Below are positions 10,518-21,267 of a stretch of DNA of 64,000 nt, piece by piece. Under the pieces are notes generated by a model. It was not told where the DNA came from, made no database searches, and saw only the letters and a program-made list of their open reading frames with translations. How positions within the stretch are numbered: the stretch's first letter is position 1; each line of letters starts with the position of its first letter. A program made the position numbers and the translations under genes. The stretch covers positions 1 through 64,000 of the forward strand of contig NZ_JAEMQH010000004.1 in assembly GCF_016820575.1 (NCBI RefSeq), given 5' to 3'. This DNA comes from Marinobacter sediminum (lineage in GTDB: Bacteria > Pseudomonadota > Gammaproteobacteria > Pseudomonadales > Oleiphilaceae).

Positions 10518-13010
10518 ATGGCCGCATTCCTCCAGAAACTGTTTAAATCCCGCAAATCACCGGGCGCCAATGCCAAACCGCAAAACCAGCCCCGGACGCC
10601 GGACGTTGAGAAAGCCGAGCAAGCGGAAAAAGCCGAAAAGGACGAGGCACGAGCCAACCTCAGGGCATCCCAGCTGAAGGCTCTTGAGGGTTCACCGACT
10701 CAGAAAGACCTTGCCGAACTGGCCATCAGCGGTGTCACCGCCGAAGTGCGCCTGAATGCAGCGACCCGTTTGACCGACGGCGACTGCCTGCAAGAGGTTC
10801 AGAAAAAAGCAAAAGGCCGGGACAAAAGCGTCTATCAGGCGGTCCGGCAGTCGCTGCAGAGCCTTCGTGAGGAGCAGGCCCGGCTTGAGGCCATTTCAGA
10901 TTCCATCACTACGCTGATCAGCAACGCCAACGATCAAGCCCGGAGCGAGGACACCAAGCTCTACGAGGCACGCCTGGAAACCCTGAACCAGAAATGGGCC
11001 GAACTGGAAGCACACGCGACCGAAGAACAGGCCCAAGCGTTCCTCGAAGCCAGCTTCCGCTGCAAGGAACGGCTGCAGGCCATTCAGGCAGCCCGCGACG
11101 AAGAGGCGCGCCATCTGGAACAGACAAGGCAACGGGAAGAGACCCTGAGCCTGCTGTCCACCACCCTGGAAGACTTGCGCGGCCAATCCCCGGACACCCT
11201 GCCCTCCCTGGCGTCTCTGGATGCCCTGCAAAAAACGCAGGAAAACCGCTGGCTTGAAGCCACTCGCGACACACAGGTGGACAAGCAGCAGCAGAAAACC
11301 TACGAGGCCACCATGCTGGCCCTGCGCAACTACGTCAGCGCCATTCGCCAGATTGGTCAGGCCAGGGAAGCCCTGACAGAGCTGGCCGATGCAGCCGCTT
11401 CTGAAACCGTCTCCGATGAGCAGCGCACCCAGGCCAAGACCCTGAGCCAGGAAATTAACTGGCCCGACGGCTTCCCGATGCCGTCCCTGCTGATTCCGGC
11501 TCACAAGCTGGCCGGCCAGCGCAAACAGGCGGCACCGCCCAAGGCGGAAGATCTGGACAAGCAGAAAACCATCGCTGCGGACCTGGACACCACCATTGCC
11601 AATCTGGAAACGGCGTTAGAAGCCAAACAACTGAAAGAATCGCGGCAGCTGTTCAAAGCCGCGCAACAGCAGTTCAAATCTCTGGATCATCGCCACGGCA
11701 AGCCGTTCCAGGCTCGAATGCAACTGTTGACCGGCCAGCTCCGGGAACTCAGCGACTGGCTCGGCTTTGCCACGGAACCGAAACAGATCGCCCTTTGCGA
11801 ACAGATGGAACACCTGGCCGAACAGCCCATAGAACCGGAAGCCAAGGCAGAGCGCATCAAGGAACTCCAGAACGAATGGCGCAATCTTGGTGGCTCTTCA
11901 GACCGGGAACTCTGGTCACGTTTCAAGGCCGCCTCGGACAAGGCTTACGAGCCGTGCAAGGAATACTTTTCCGCGAAATCCGGACTCAAACGCGCCAACC
12001 TGAATACACGCCGGGAGATCTGCGCTGAGCTGGAATCTTTCCTCGCTAATGCCGACTGGTCCAGCATCGACTGGAAAGCCGCTGAAAAGATCCACCTGAC
12101 GGCACGCCAGGAATGGAAAGCCGCCTGGCCTGTGGAGTTTCGGGAGAACCGACAGGTGCAGAAGCATTTCGACAGCCTGCTTAAAAAACTGGAAGCTCCG
12201 CTGGATGAGGAACGTCAGAAAAACGAAGCGCTGAAGCAAGAAATCGTCGACAAGGCCGTTGCCCTGATCGATCACGAGCCTCTGCAAGATGCCATGAACC
12301 AGGCGAAAAACCTGCAGTCTGATTGGAAAGCCATTGGCATTACCCGGCACCGTGAAGATCGCAAACTCTGGCAGGCCTTCCGTAAGGCCTGCGACCAGAT
12401 TTTCGCCCGGCGCGATGCCCAGCGTAGTGAGCAACAACAGGCTACCCAGGCGGCCGATGACGCCGCTGTGACAGCACTGCAGGAAACCCAGGGCATTCAA
12501 CGTGGACAGGATGTCAGCGTGCTGACCGAAGCCCTGAGTACGCTAAACAACCTGCAAATGCCGGCACTGTCATCCGACGTAAAGGAGCGAGTTCAGGAAG
12601 AGAAGCGGCGATTAAAAAAGGCCGTGGCCGATCAGCACATGCTGCACGATATCAGCACCTGGCAATCGCTGGTGCTGGCTCGCACCAACGGGCAGCCAGA
12701 GCCGGAGCAGGTACCCAAGCACTGGCCGGATCTGGCGGCAGAACAGCAGGCGTGTGATCACGGCGAACTGGTGATCCGAGCCGAAATCCTCGGCGGCGTC
12801 GATTCGCCCGCCTCGGACCGGCAGCGCCGCATGGAAATTCAGGTGCAGCGCCTGGCAGAAGGCATGGGGTCTTCAGAACAGAATACCGATCAGATGGTGG
12901 AACTGGAGAAACTGGTCGCTAACTGGTGCCTCAAGTCCTCGGGGCAGGCGCCGGATCAGGCCTTGGCGAAACGACTGAATAACGCTCTGGCCGCCGTGGC
13001 TTCAGACTGA
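10518..13010 (+). CDS. DUF349 coiled-coil protein
   Basis: An 830-residue, charged, mostly helical protein carrying repeated DUF349 units, which show as W-K-x2-G/W-x-R segments (for example LQNEWRNLGGSSDRELWSRF near the middle and SDWKAIGITRHREDRKLW later). The N-terminus (about residues 1-60) is low-complexity and rich in Lys, Glu and Ala, followed by long predicted coiled coils. Function is unknown; DUF349 proteins occur widely in Gammaproteobacteria and Actinobacteria. The ATG at 10518 has AAAGGA 7 bases upstream. There is no signal peptide, so it is probably cytoplasmic. Divergent from recX. Confidence 0.88.
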   Translation: MAAFLQKLFKSRKSPGANAKPQNQPRTPDVEKAEQAEKAEKDEARANLRASQLKALEGSPTQKDLAELAISGVTAEVRLNAATRLTDGDCLQEVQKKAKGRDKSVYQAVRQSLQSLREEQARLEAISDSITTLISNANDQARSEDTKLYEARLETLNQKWAELEAHATEEQAQAFLEASFRCKERLQAIQAARDEEARHLEQTRQREETLSLLSTTLEDLRGQSPDTLPSLASLDALQKTQENRWLEATRDTQVDKQQQKTYEATMLALRNYVSAIRQIGQAREALTELADAAASETVSDEQRTQAKTLSQEINWPDGFPMPSLLIPAHKLAGQRKQAAPPKAEDLDKQKTIAADLDTTIANLETALEAKQLKESRQLFKAAQQQFKSLDHRHGKPFQARMQLLTGQLRELSDWLGFATEPKQIALCEQMEHLAEQPIEPEAKAERIKELQNEWRNLGGSSDRELWSRFKAASDKAYEPCKEYFSAKSGLKRANLNTRREICAELESFLANADWSSIDWKAAEKIHLTARQEWKAAWPVEFRENRQVQKHFDSLLKKLEAPLDEERQKNEALKQEIVDKAVALIDHEPLQDAMNQAKNLQSDWKAIGITRHREDRKLWQAFRKACDQIFARRDAQRSEQQQATQAADDAAVTALQETQGIQRGQDVSVLTEALSTLNNLQMPALSSDVKERVQEEKRRLKKAVADQHMLHDISTWQSLVLARTNGQPEPEQVPKHWPDLAAEQQACDHGELVIRAEILGGVDSPASDRQRRMEIQVQRLAEGMGSSEQNTDQMVELEKLVANWCLKSSGQAPDQALAKRLNNALAAVASD

Positions 13011-13019
13011 ACAGCCAGC

Positions 13020-13283
13020 TCACTCACGCTGATGCTCCCGAACGAAATCCCTGGCGGCCATGACCTCTGCCAGGGATTTTTCTTTCATACTCTTGAGTTC
13101 CTCATCGGCCAGGTAGAACATCATATCGATGGAATGTCGGTAATACCGGTTGGGAAGACGGTTTAACGCCACACACATCACATCGGTCAGATAGTCGGCG
13201 GTATCCGCCTCCTGTCGCGTGGCGTCTATCGCGTCCAACACCAGCCGTTCGTAAAAATTGTCGATGGCATCTCGAAGGGACAT
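13020..13283 (-). CDS. ComFB-family late competence protein
   Basis: An 87-residue protein with the ComFB core: DVMCVALNRLPNRYYRHSID, preceded by a helical N-terminus (RDAIDNFYERLVLDAI). In cyanobacteria ComFB-type proteins have been reported to bind cyclic dinucleotides, while the Bacillus name derives from the comF operon; the role in Marinobacter is unknown. The gene is convergent with the DUF349 gene, with only 9 bp between stops, and is divergent from the thiolase gene. Confidence 0.83.
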   Translation of the reverse strand: MSLRDAIDNFYERLVLDAIDATRQEADTADYLTDVMCVALNRLPNRYYRHSIDMMFYLADEELKSMKEKSLAEVMAARDFVREHQRE

Positions 13284-13472
13284 GTCACTGCGCCTCTTGT
13301 GGCTTCATGCACTTACCACTAACCATAGAAGCCCCCACTGGCGTTGTCATATTGGCTGAGCAATTTCGCCAATTCGATTGGCAGCCCCCGTCATTACCCC
13401 CACTCCCCTCAAACCGCTATGGTTACGCCATCAGCATGTTTATCCGTAACAACAACGATCAGAGGACAGACC

Positions 13473-14681
13473 ATGACCACCGAGGCGTATATTTTCGACG
13501 CGGTCCGCACCCCGCGAGGAAAGGGTAAGAAAGACGGCTCGCTGCACAGCGTCAAGCCAATCACCTTGCTTACCACCGTGTTAAACGCACTGCAGCAGAG
13601 AAACCAGTTGGATACCGCGCAGGTTGACGACATTGTCATGGGCTGTGTCACCGCCGTTGGCGACCAAGGCGCGGATATTGCCAAGACCGCGGCCCTGGCC
13701 GCGGACTGGGATGAGAAAGTGGCCGGTGTGACCCTGAACCGGTTCTGTGCCTCTGGCCTGGAAGCCGTCAACCTGGCGGCGATGAAGGTTCGCTCAGGCT
13801 GGGAGGACCTGGTGGTAGCCGGTGGTGTCGAAGCCATGTCCCGAGTACCCATGGGCTCCGACGGCGGCGCCTGGGCTTCCGACCCCGAAACCAACCTGCA
13901 CACCGGTTTCATGCCCCAGGGCATCGGCGCCGACCTGATTGCCACCCTGGAAGGATTCAGCCGGGAAGACGTGGACGGCTTTGCCGTGAAGTCCCAGCAG
14001 AAAGCTGCCAATGCCTGGACCAACGGCTATTTCGCCAAATCCATCGTTCCGGTAACCGATCAGAATGGCGTCACCATTCTCGACCGGGACGAACAGGTTC
14101 GCGCTGACACCTCCGTCGATTCCCTGGCCGGCCTGAAACCGTCATTCCAGATGATGGGCGAGATGGGCTTTGACGGCGTGGCCCGGGAAAAATACCACTA
14201 CGTCGAGAAGATTAACCACGTACACCATGCCGGCAACTCCTCCGGGATTGTCGACGGGGCCACGGCCATGCTGATCGGCAGTGAAGCCAAGGGCAAAGCC
14301 ATGGGCCTGACACCCCGTGCCCGGATTGTCGCTACCGCCGTCACCAGCACCGACCCCACCATCATGCTGACCGGCCCTGCACCAGCGGCCCGCAAGGCCC
14401 TGGAGAAGGCCGGCATGACGGTCGACCAGATTGATCTGTTCGAAGTGAACGAGGCCTTCGCCTCGGTGGTGATGCGGTTCCAGCGGGAACTGTCGGTTCC
14501 GGATGAAAAGGTAAACGTGAACGGCGGCGCCATTGCCATGGGTCACCCGCTGGGTGCCACCGGGGCCATGATCCTGGGTACGCTTCTGGACGAATTGGAA
14601 CGCCGGAAATTGCGCTTTGGCCTCGCCACGCTCTGTGTGGGCGGCGGCATGGGCATTGCCACCATCATTGAACGCGTCTGA
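13473..14681 (+). CDS. Acetyl-CoA C-acyltransferase (thiolase)
   Basis: A 402-residue thiolase that performs the final thiolytic step of fatty-acid beta-oxidation. The acyl-accepting cysteine is in [12 protein letters not shown] (around residue 90), the histidine in [12 protein letters not shown] and the second cysteine in LCVGGGMG near the C-terminus. The ATG at 13473 follows AGAGGACAG by a good spacing; an upstream in-frame start lacks family character. It is the first gene of an operon with the downstream FadB/FadJ-like gene, 31 bp away. The arrangement resembles fadI-fadJ-type or acetyl-CoA acetyltransferase modules; chain-length specificity is not readable. Confidence 0.93.
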   Translation: MTTEAYIFDAVRTPRGKGKKDGSLHSVKPITLLTTVLNALQQRNQLDTAQVDDIVMGCVTAVGDQGADIAKTAALAADWDEKVAGVTLNRFCASGLEAVNLAAMKVRSGWEDLVVAGGVEAMSRVPMGSDGGAWASDPETNLHTGFMPQGIGADLIATLEGFSREDVDGFAVKSQQKAANAWTNGYFAKSIVPVTDQNGVTILDRDEQVRADTSVDSLAGLKPSFQMMGEMGFDGVAREKYHYVEKINHVHHAGNSSGIVDGATAMLIGSEAKGKAMGLTPRARIVATAVTSTDPTIMLTGPAPAARKALEKAGMTVDQIDLFEVNEAFASVVMRFQRELSVPDEKVNVNGGAIAMGHPLGATGAMILGTLLDELERRKLRFGLATLCVGGGMGIATIIERV

Positions 14682-14712
14682 ACCCGACCCTTTTCCGACA
14701 GGAGAACTGATT

Positions 14713-16863
14713 ATGAGTGCTATCCGTTACGACCTGGGTTCAGACCAGATTCTGACCCTCACCATCGATATGCCGGGCCAGTCGGCCAACACTATGAATG
14801 GCGCGTTCCGCGAAGCGCTGACCGAGACCGTCGCAGGAGTGAAGCGCGACCTGGACGATCTGCGCGGCATCATCATCACGTCGGCCAAGAAAACCTTTTT
14901 TGCCGGTGGCGACCTGAAAGAGTTGCACAAGGTCACCCGCGACGATGCGCAGGCGTTCGAAAACATGGTGAACGGCCTGAAAGCCGACATGCGTGCGCTT
15001 GAAACCTGCGGCAAACCCGTGGTTGCCGCCATCAACGGCAGCGCCCTCGGCGGCGGACTGGAAATCGCCCTCGCCTGTCATCATCGAGTGGCGTTGAACG
15101 ACGACAAACTGCAATTGGGCCTGCCCGAGGTCACCCTCGGCCTGCTGCCAGGTGGTGGCGGCACCCAGCGTCTGCCCCGGATGATCGGCCTTGAGGCGGC
15201 GTTCCCCTACCTGATGGAAGGCAAGAAAGTGAATCCGGCCGCAGCCTTGAAGGCCGGCATTGTCGATGAACTGGCCGACACGCCAGAGGATCTGATCACC
15301 CGTGCCCGGGCCTTCATCGAAGCCAACCCCAGCTGCCAGCAGCCCTGGGATCAGAAAGGCTTCAAGCTGCCCGGTGGTGCGCCACAGCATCCTGCCATGG
15401 CGCAAAAACTGGCGATTGCGCCCGCCATGCTGAAACAGAAGACCAAAGGCTGCTATCCAGCGCCGGAACGCATTCTGTCGGCAGCCGTTGAAGGCGCTCA
15501 AGTCGATTTTGATAACGGCAGCCTGATCGAAACCCGATACTTTGCCGAGCTGGTTATTGGCCAGGTCGCCAAGAACATGACCGGCACCTTCTGGTTTCAG
15601 CTTAATGCCATCAAGGCCGGCGGCAGCCGTCCCGAAGGCATTGAGAAGGAAACCTTCCGGAAGGTCGGTGTGCTTGGCGCCGGCATGATGGGTGCGGGCA
15701 TTGCGTATTCCACCGCCACCCGAGGCATTGAGGTGGTGCTGAAAGACGTTTCGGTCGAAAACGCCGAGAAGGGTAAAAGTTATTCGGACAAGCTGCTGGC
15801 CAAGAAAGTCAGCCGGGGCCGGATGACGGAAGAGCAGAAGGCAGAGATTCTTGGCCGCATCAAAGCCACCGACAGTGCTGACGATCTGGACGGCTGCGAT
15901 CTGGTCATCGAGGCGGTGTTCGAGGACAGCGACCTGAAAGCCAAGGTCACCCAGGAGGCGGAGCCGAGGCTTACGCCCAATGGCATCTTCGCCTCCAACA
16001 CCTCAACCATTCCCATTACTCAGTTGGCTGACGCCTCCAACGCTCCGGAAAACTTCATTGGCCTGCACTTCTTCTCACCAGTGGACAAAATGCAGCTGGT
16101 GGAAATTATCGTGGGCAAGAACACCTCCGATGACACCCTGGCCCGGGCGTTCGATTACGTGCAGCAAATCGGCAAGATCCCCATTGTGGTGAATGACAGT
16201 CGCGGCTTCTTCACCTCCCGGGTGTTTGGCACCTTTGTGAATGAAGGCATCTGCATGCTTGGCGAGGGCATTCACCCCGCCAGCATCGAGAACGCCGGTG
16301 TTCTGTCCGGCATGCCGGTTGGCCCTCTGGCTATTTCCGACGAAGTCAGCCTGACCCTGATGCGTCACATCCGCGACCAAAGCAAGAAGGACACCGAGGC
16401 GGCTGGCAATACGTGGCGCCCGCACCCGGCCGAGGCCGTGATCGATCAGATGCTGGATCAGCACGCTCGCAAGGGTAAAGCCGCCGGCGCCGGTTTCTAT
16501 GAGTACCCGGCCAACGGCAAGAAGCACCTGTGGCCTGAGCTGGAAACCCAGTTCGTCGATGCTGGCAAGGCCCGCTCGGTGGCGTTGCAGGATCTTAAGG
16601 ATCGGATTCTGTTTATTCAGGCCATCGAAACCGTTCGTTGCCTGGAGGAAGGGGTACTGCGCACCATCGAAGACGCCAATGTGGGCAGCATCTTCGGAAT
16701 CGGCTATGCGCCCTGGACCGGCGGCGCTATCCAGTTCATCAATCAGTATGGCGTTCGTGCGTTCACCGAACGGGCCCGGGAATTGGCGCAGAGGCACGGC
16801 GAGCGATTTGCACCGCCGAAACTGCTGCTCGACCAGGCCGAGGCCAACACCCCGTTCTCCTGA
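14713..16863 (+). CDS. Bifunctional enoyl-CoA hydratase / 3-hydroxyacyl-CoA dehydrogenase (FadB/FadJ-like)
   Basis: A 716-residue trifunctional-type beta-oxidation enzyme. The N-terminal crotonase domain has ITSAKKTFFAGGDLKEL and the oxyanion segment GSALGGGLEIALA, with the LGLLPGGGGTQRLPR motif. The central NAD-binding Rossmann fold starts VGVLGAGMMGAGIAY (around residue 315), and the dehydrogenase catalytic histidine lies in GLHFFSPVDKMQLVE. C-terminal 3HCDH domains follow. The ATG at 14713 has AGGAGAA upstream. It is the second gene after the thiolase and ends just before a strong terminator. Together they degrade acyl-CoA to acetyl-CoA. Confidence 0.95.
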   Translation: MSAIRYDLGSDQILTLTIDMPGQSANTMNGAFREALTETVAGVKRDLDDLRGIIITSAKKTFFAGGDLKELHKVTRDDAQAFENMVNGLKADMRALETCGKPVVAAINGSALGGGLEIALACHHRVALNDDKLQLGLPEVTLGLLPGGGGTQRLPRMIGLEAAFPYLMEGKKVNPAAALKAGIVDELADTPEDLITRARAFIEANPSCQQPWDQKGFKLPGGAPQHPAMAQKLAIAPAMLKQKTKGCYPAPERILSAAVEGAQVDFDNGSLIETRYFAELVIGQVAKNMTGTFWFQLNAIKAGGSRPEGIEKETFRKVGVLGAGMMGAGIAYSTATRGIEVVLKDVSVENAEKGKSYSDKLLAKKVSRGRMTEEQKAEILGRIKATDSADDLDGCDLVIEAVFEDSDLKAKVTQEAEPRLTPNGIFASNTSTIPITQLADASNAPENFIGLHFFSPVDKMQLVEIIVGKNTSDDTLARAFDYVQQIGKIPIVVNDSRGFFTSRVFGTFVNEGICMLGEGIHPASIENAGVLSGMPVGPLAISDEVSLTLMRHIRDQSKKDTEAAGNTWRPHPAEAVIDQMLDQHARKGKAAGAGFYEYPANGKKHLWPELETQFVDAGKARSVALQDLKDRILFIQAIETVRCLEEGVLRTIEDANVGSIFGIGYAPWTGGAIQFINQYGVRAFTERARELAQRHGERFAPPKLLLDQAEANTPFS

Positions 16864-16872
16864 CCACCCTGT

Positions 16873-16898
16873 GAGAGGGGCCCTGCCCCTCTCTTTTT
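16873..16898 (+). terminator. Intrinsic terminator of the beta-oxidation operon
   Basis: A perfect 9-bp stem GAGAGGGGC / GCCCCTCTC with loop CCT (16882-16884) is followed by five T residues. It lies 9 bp after the stop codon. Confidence 0.92.
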
Positions 16899-17101
16899 GC
16901 TATCACTTCACCGCTCATCTTCTCTCCTCCACACCGACTGTCCGATGTCATACATGACAATTTCATGGACAGATTGTCACGAACCGAAACCATATGCCTA
17001 TGGCAACGGTGATAGCGCTTGCCTACAATAAATTCATTCGCCAACGGGTTTGAACGGTTCTGTAATTGCGACCGGCGCCCAGCACCGTCAGGTAAGTATT
17101 T

Positions 17102-19276
17102 ATGACCATCGCGGAAAGATTTGTCGCCAAGCACACCCCAGCCAGACCCACCCAAACCAGACTCTGCAAGGCCCTGACCATGGCTCTGCTGGTCGCGGTG
17201 CCCTGGGGGCTGCAGGCGAAGGTCGATGAGTCGCTGATTTATGAGCCCGTCTCGCCAACCATCGATCAGGCCCGAGCCAACATCCTGATCGCCCGCCAGC
17301 TGCAGTTCACCCATTTCCGGGATCTGGGCATCAGCGACGAACTATCCGGCGATGTGTTTGACGCCTACCTGGAATACCTGGATGGCCAACGGATTTATCT
17401 AACCCAGCAGGACCTGAACAAGATCAACCGGGTTAAGAGCCAGCTGGGCGCGGCCCTGAAAACCGGCCAGCTCCAGCCCGGGTTCGATATCTACAACCTG
17501 GTTCAGCAGCGGGTCATCGAGCGGCTCCAGTTCGCCCTGAATCTGATCAACGACGGCGTTTCCGAACTGGATTTCAGTGTCGATGAGAGCATTCTGCTGG
17601 ATCGCGCCGAAGCCGAGTGGGAGGCCGACACCAAGGCACTGGACGCACTCTGGGTCAAGCGCATCAAGAACGCGGTGCTGGCGCAGCGCCTGAACGGAAC
17701 CGACGACGAAACGATCGAAGAGAACCTGCGTCGCCGTTACGAAGGCCAACTTAAGCGGGCCTATCAGGCGCGTAGCGAAGATGCCTTCCAGGCTTACATG
17801 AATGCCTTCACCGGCATGTGGGATCCGCACACGTCCTACTTCTCGCCACGCACCTCCGAGAACTTCAACATCAACATGAGCCTGTCGCTGGAAGGTATTG
17901 GTGCGGTGCTCCAGTCTGATAACGAATACACCAAGGTTGTTCGCCTGGTTCCGGGAGGCCCGGCCTCCAAGCAGGGTCAGTTGCAGCCCGCCGACCGCAT
18001 CGTATCTGTAGCCCAGGACGACAAAAAACCGGTCAATGTAATTGGCTGGCGCCTCGATGAGGTTGTCGATCTCATTCGCGGACCACGGAATTCCGTGGTT
18101 AGCCTGGAGGTAATTCCCGCCAACGCCAGCGATGAAACCATCACCAAGACCATTGCCATCAAGCGCGACGAGGTCAAACTGGAGGAGCAAAGCGCCAGCA
18201 AGGACGTGATTGAGCTTGAACGCGGCGGCGAAGACTACACCGTGGGCGTGATCACCATCCCTACCTTCTACGCCGACTTCCAGGCGATGCAGGCCGGTGA
18301 TCCGAACTACAAGAGCACTACCCGGGACGTACGCAACCTGATCACCGAACTGGAACAGGAAGACGGCGTTGATGGTCTGGTCATTGATCTGCGCAACAAC
18401 GGCGGTGGCGCCCTGCACGAAGCCAACGATCTGGTTGGCCTGTTTATCGATAAGGGTCCGACGGTTCAGATCCGCAACGCCAACAACGACGTTCAGGTGC
18501 TTAATGACGAGGACCCGTCGGTCTCCTACGATGGTCCGCTGGTGGTGTTGACTAACCGGATGAGCGCCTCTGCATCCGAGATTTTCGCGGGCGCCATTCA
18601 GGATTATGGCCGCGGCCTGGTCGTGGGATCGCAAACCTTCGGTAAGGGCACGGTGCAGGCAGTTCGGCCTCTGAACCATGGCCAACTGAAAATCACCCAG
18701 TCCAAGTTCTACCGGGTATCGGGCGGATCCACCCAGCACAAGGGCGTGATCCCGGACATCGAAATACCGTCCCGGATCGATAACAACCGTATCGGCGAGG
18801 ACGCGCTTGACCACGCCCTGCCCTGGGACCAGATCGAGGCAGTTCCTCACAATCGTTACTTCGATTTCAGCGGTATTATCGATGAGCTGAGAGACCGCCA
18901 CGAGGCACGATTCTCAGACAGCCCCGAATTCAGCCTGCTGCAACAGGAAATCAACTTCCTGAAAGAGCAGCGCAATCTGGATTCCGTGAGCCTGAACTTC
19001 GACATCCGCAAGAACCAGCACGACCAGATCGAGCGGACCCGGCTGAACATCGCCAATGCCCGTCGCGAACTGCGTGGTGATGAGCCCTTTGCGACCCTGG
19101 AAGACCTCGAAGATTGGCAGGATCAGCAAGCCGCTGAGTTGGACAATACTGACGAAGAGCTGGATTTTGTCATTCGTGAAGGCGGACACATCATGGCGGA
19201 CATGTTGGAGCTGGATCGGCGGATGGCCTCCATTCTGACGCCGCGTCAAATCGCGGCGCAGGCGCCAGCCCAATAA
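17102..19276 (+). CDS. prc: Carboxy-terminal processing protease Prc (tail-specific protease)
   Basis: A periplasmic S41 serine protease of 724 residues that trims or degrades C-terminally tagged envelope proteins and murein hydrolases. An N-terminal signal segment (TMALLVAVPWGLQA) is visible around residues 26-39. A helical N-domain is followed by a PDZ domain (LEGIGAVLQSDNEYTKVVRL region, about 260-350), then the catalytic core with the serine in MSASASEIFAGAI and the general-base lysine in TFGKGTVQAV. A DUF3340-type C-terminal region follows. Length matches gammaproteobacterial Prc, about 680-720. The HTH gene follows after 17 bp and may be co-transcribed. Confidence 0.95.
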   Translation: MTIAERFVAKHTPARPTQTRLCKALTMALLVAVPWGLQAKVDESLIYEPVSPTIDQARANILIARQLQFTHFRDLGISDELSGDVFDAYLEYLDGQRIYLTQQDLNKINRVKSQLGAALKTGQLQPGFDIYNLVQQRVIERLQFALNLINDGVSELDFSVDESILLDRAEAEWEADTKALDALWVKRIKNAVLAQRLNGTDDETIEENLRRRYEGQLKRAYQARSEDAFQAYMNAFTGMWDPHTSYFSPRTSENFNINMSLSLEGIGAVLQSDNEYTKVVRLVPGGPASKQGQLQPADRIVSVAQDDKKPVNVIGWRLDEVVDLIRGPRNSVVSLEVIPANASDETITKTIAIKRDEVKLEEQSASKDVIELERGGEDYTVGVITIPTFYADFQAMQAGDPNYKSTTRDVRNLITELEQEDGVDGLVIDLRNNGGGALHEANDLVGLFIDKGPTVQIRNANNDVQVLNDEDPSVSYDGPLVVLTNRMSASASEIFAGAIQDYGRGLVVGSQTFGKGTVQAVRPLNHGQLKITQSKFYRVSGGSTQHKGVIPDIEIPSRIDNNRIGEDALDHALPWDQIEAVPHNRYFDFSGIIDELRDRHEARFSDSPEFSLLQQEINFLKEQRNLDSVSLNFDIRKNQHDQIERTRLNIANARRELRGDEPFATLEDLEDWQDQQAAELDNTDEELDFVIREGGHIMADMLELDRRMASILTPRQIAAQAPAQ

Positions 19277-19293
19277 TCGGAACGGGATGGAAT

Positions 19294-20094
19294 ATGTCAG
19301 AGAACGACAAGGACCAGCCGTCCCGAGCTTCACGACGCGCGCTTCAGGACACCCTGCTGGATGCCCTGCACGCGATGCGGTCGATGGAGGAAATCAAGGA
19401 GCTGGAAACCGCCAATGATCAGGAACCCAAGGACTCCGAAGGCCTGATTGACCGGCTGACCAATCTTACCGGCTCGGCCATCCGCTTTGGCGTTCGGGCT
19501 ACCGATACCTCCATGCGCGTTGGCCGTGCGCTGATTAACTCCCAGGACCAGCTCCGAGCCATGCTCACCGCGGGTCAGTCCCTCAAAGACATCCGCGAAG
19601 TGGCCGGCCTGACCCTATCGGAGATGAGCGAAGCGCTGGATCTCAGGGACAAATCGGTGCTTGAGGCTATCGAAGACGGCACCAGCACACTGTCTTTCGA
19701 ATTGATCCTCCGCCTTGCCGCCCTGATTGCCCGGAACGACCCCATCCCGTTCATCATGCGCACCACCCGCAACTACAACCCCGAAGTCTGGCAGATGCTG
19801 AACGATTGGGGGGTTGGCCGTCTGCCGCTGCAGTTCGAGCGGGAACGGGAGTTCATCAACATTTTCCGGCGGCACGATGACGCGCGGAACCTGTCCGATG
19901 AAGGTTTTCAGAAGGTGCTGGACTTCACCCGGCAGAGCTTTGAAATGTCCCTGCACTTTGTTGAGGAACAGGAAAAGCAGGTGGCCGAGTTGAAAGCCGC
20001 CTATACCGAAAACCTCCCCGAACCAGCGGCCGAAACCACAAAGCCTGGCAAAAAACCGCCAGCCACCCGGGGTAGCAAGCCCTCAGCCAAATAA
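19294..20094 (+). CDS. XRE-like helix-turn-helix protein
   Basis: A 266-residue protein with one predicted HTH domain at about residues 97-155: [20 protein letters not shown], then [12 protein letters not shown] and [14 protein letters not shown]. The rest is helical, and the C-terminus (about 235-266) is Lys/Pro/Ala-rich and probably disordered. There is no signal peptide. It sits 17 bp after prc, suggesting co-transcription, and runs convergently into mtnA with overlapping 3' ends. The regulatory target is unknown; prc autoregulation or an envelope-linked role would be only a guess. Confidence 0.78.
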   Translation: MSENDKDQPSRASRRALQDTLLDALHAMRSMEEIKELETANDQEPKDSEGLIDRLTNLTGSAIRFGVRATDTSMRVGRALINSQDQLRAMLTAGQSLKDIREVAGLTLSEMSEALDLRDKSVLEAIEDGTSTLSFELILRLAALIARNDPIPFIMRTTRNYNPEVWQMLNDWGVGRLPLQFEREREFINIFRRHDDARNLSDEGFQKVLDFTRQSFEMSLHFVEEQEKQVAELKAAYTENLPEPAAETTKPGKKPPATRGSKPSAK

Positions 20095-21159
20095 CTGACG
20101 CATCCCGGCGTTGTCCGGGTTGTGAACCACCCCTTTTTCGGTAACGATCACGTCGATCAGATTCGCCGGCGTGACGTCGAACACCGGATTGAAAACGTCT
20201 ACGCCCCCGGGCGCAATCGGGATGCCACGGAACTCCCGGATCTCTGTTCCGTCGCGCTCCTCAATGGGAATGTCCTTGCCCGACGCCAGCGCCATATCCA
20301 CGGTACTGGATGGAGCTACCACCATAAAACCAACGCGATGGTGACGGGCCAGCACGGCCAGGCTGTAGGTTCCGATTTTATTGGCCACGTCGCCGTTGGC
20401 GGTGATGCGATCAGCGCCAACCACCACCCACCGCACTTTCTCGCTCGCCAGGATGGAAGCTGCCGCACCGTCGGCGTTAAGGGTGACCGGAATGCCCTCC
20501 TGCGCCAGTTCCCAGGCAGTCAAACGGCTTCCCTGGAGCCAGGGGCGGGTTTCATCCGCGTACACCCTGTGCAGTAATTTCTCCTCATGCAGCCGGCGAA
20601 TCACGCCCAGAGCCGTACCATAGCCGCCGGTGGCCAGAGCCCCGGTGTTACAGTGGGTCAGTACCGACAGCGGCTGCTCCGGCTGCATGGCTGCCAGGGC
20701 GTGATCAGCCATGGCCAGGTTGGCAGCCAGATCTTCCTGGTGGATCGCCACGGCCTCGGCCGCCAGGCGCTCGCAGGCTTCAGCCAGTGAATGGCAGCCG
20801 TGGAACACCTTCTCCATGCGCTGCAACGCCCAGAACAGGTTGACCGCTGTTGGCCGGGACGCCGCCAGCTCGCCGATTGCCTGCTGGATTTCAGCTTTCC
20901 AGTCGCCACTCCCGGCATGGCGGGCCGCCAGCGCAACCCCGTAGGCGGCACTGATGCCAATGGCCGGAGCACCCCGCACGACCATGTCGCGAATAGACTG
21001 GGCCACGCCGGATGCGCCCTCCAGCGTTATCCAGTGTTCCTCTGCGGGCAGGAGCCGTTGGTCCAGTAACTCCAGGCAGTGCTCATGCCAACGCATTGCC
21101 ACGGTTCCAACCGCTCGTGAAGGGGCGGGAGAGGAAACGGGTGAAGAGGGACTCGACAT
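20083..21159 (-). CDS. mtnA: S-methyl-5-thioribose-1-phosphate isomerase MtnA
   Basis: A 358-residue eIF2B-like isomerase that converts methylthioribose-1-phosphate to methylthioribulose-1-phosphate in methionine salvage. Signatures are [18 protein letters not shown] near residue 55, the catalytic cysteine in [17 protein letters not shown], and the catalytic aspartate in [18 protein letters not shown]. The ATG at 21159 has CGGAG about 9 bases upstream, and the longer reading frame beyond it overlaps the divergent deaminase gene, so it is rejected. It is divergent from the deaminase and convergent with the HTH gene; the last 12 bases overlap that gene's 3' end. Confidence 0.95.
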   Translation of the reverse strand: MSSPSSPVSSPAPSRAVGTVAMRWHEHCLELLDQRLLPAEEHWITLEGASGVAQSIRDMVVRGAPAIGISAAYGVALAARHAGSGDWKAEIQQAIGELAASRPTAVNLFWALQRMEKVFHGCHSLAEACERLAAEAVAIHQEDLAANLAMADHALAAMQPEQPLSVLTHCNTGALATGGYGTALGVIRRLHEEKLLHRVYADETRPWLQGSRLTAWELAQEGIPVTLNADGAAASILASEKVRWVVVGADRITANGDVANKIGTYSLAVLARHHRVGFMVVAPSSTVDMALASGKDIPIEERDGTEIREFRGIPIAPGGVDVFNPVFDVTPANLIDVIVTEKGVVHNPDNAGMRQLFG

Positions 21160-21267
21160 AAAAACAGCTCCGGTTCTGAAACGCTGAAAAGCGCCAGTAT
21201 AACGTTTATACTTCCGGGCTACATTTTCAAAGCGCGGAACTCCGCGCCCGGCTCTGAAGGCAGGTAA

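Noticed and set aside
17399..18901. 500-codon open frame on the minus strand
   Set aside because: It lies wholly inside prc, whose motifs and length are unmistakable; the antisense frame has no recognised domain and results from GC-rich codon bias.
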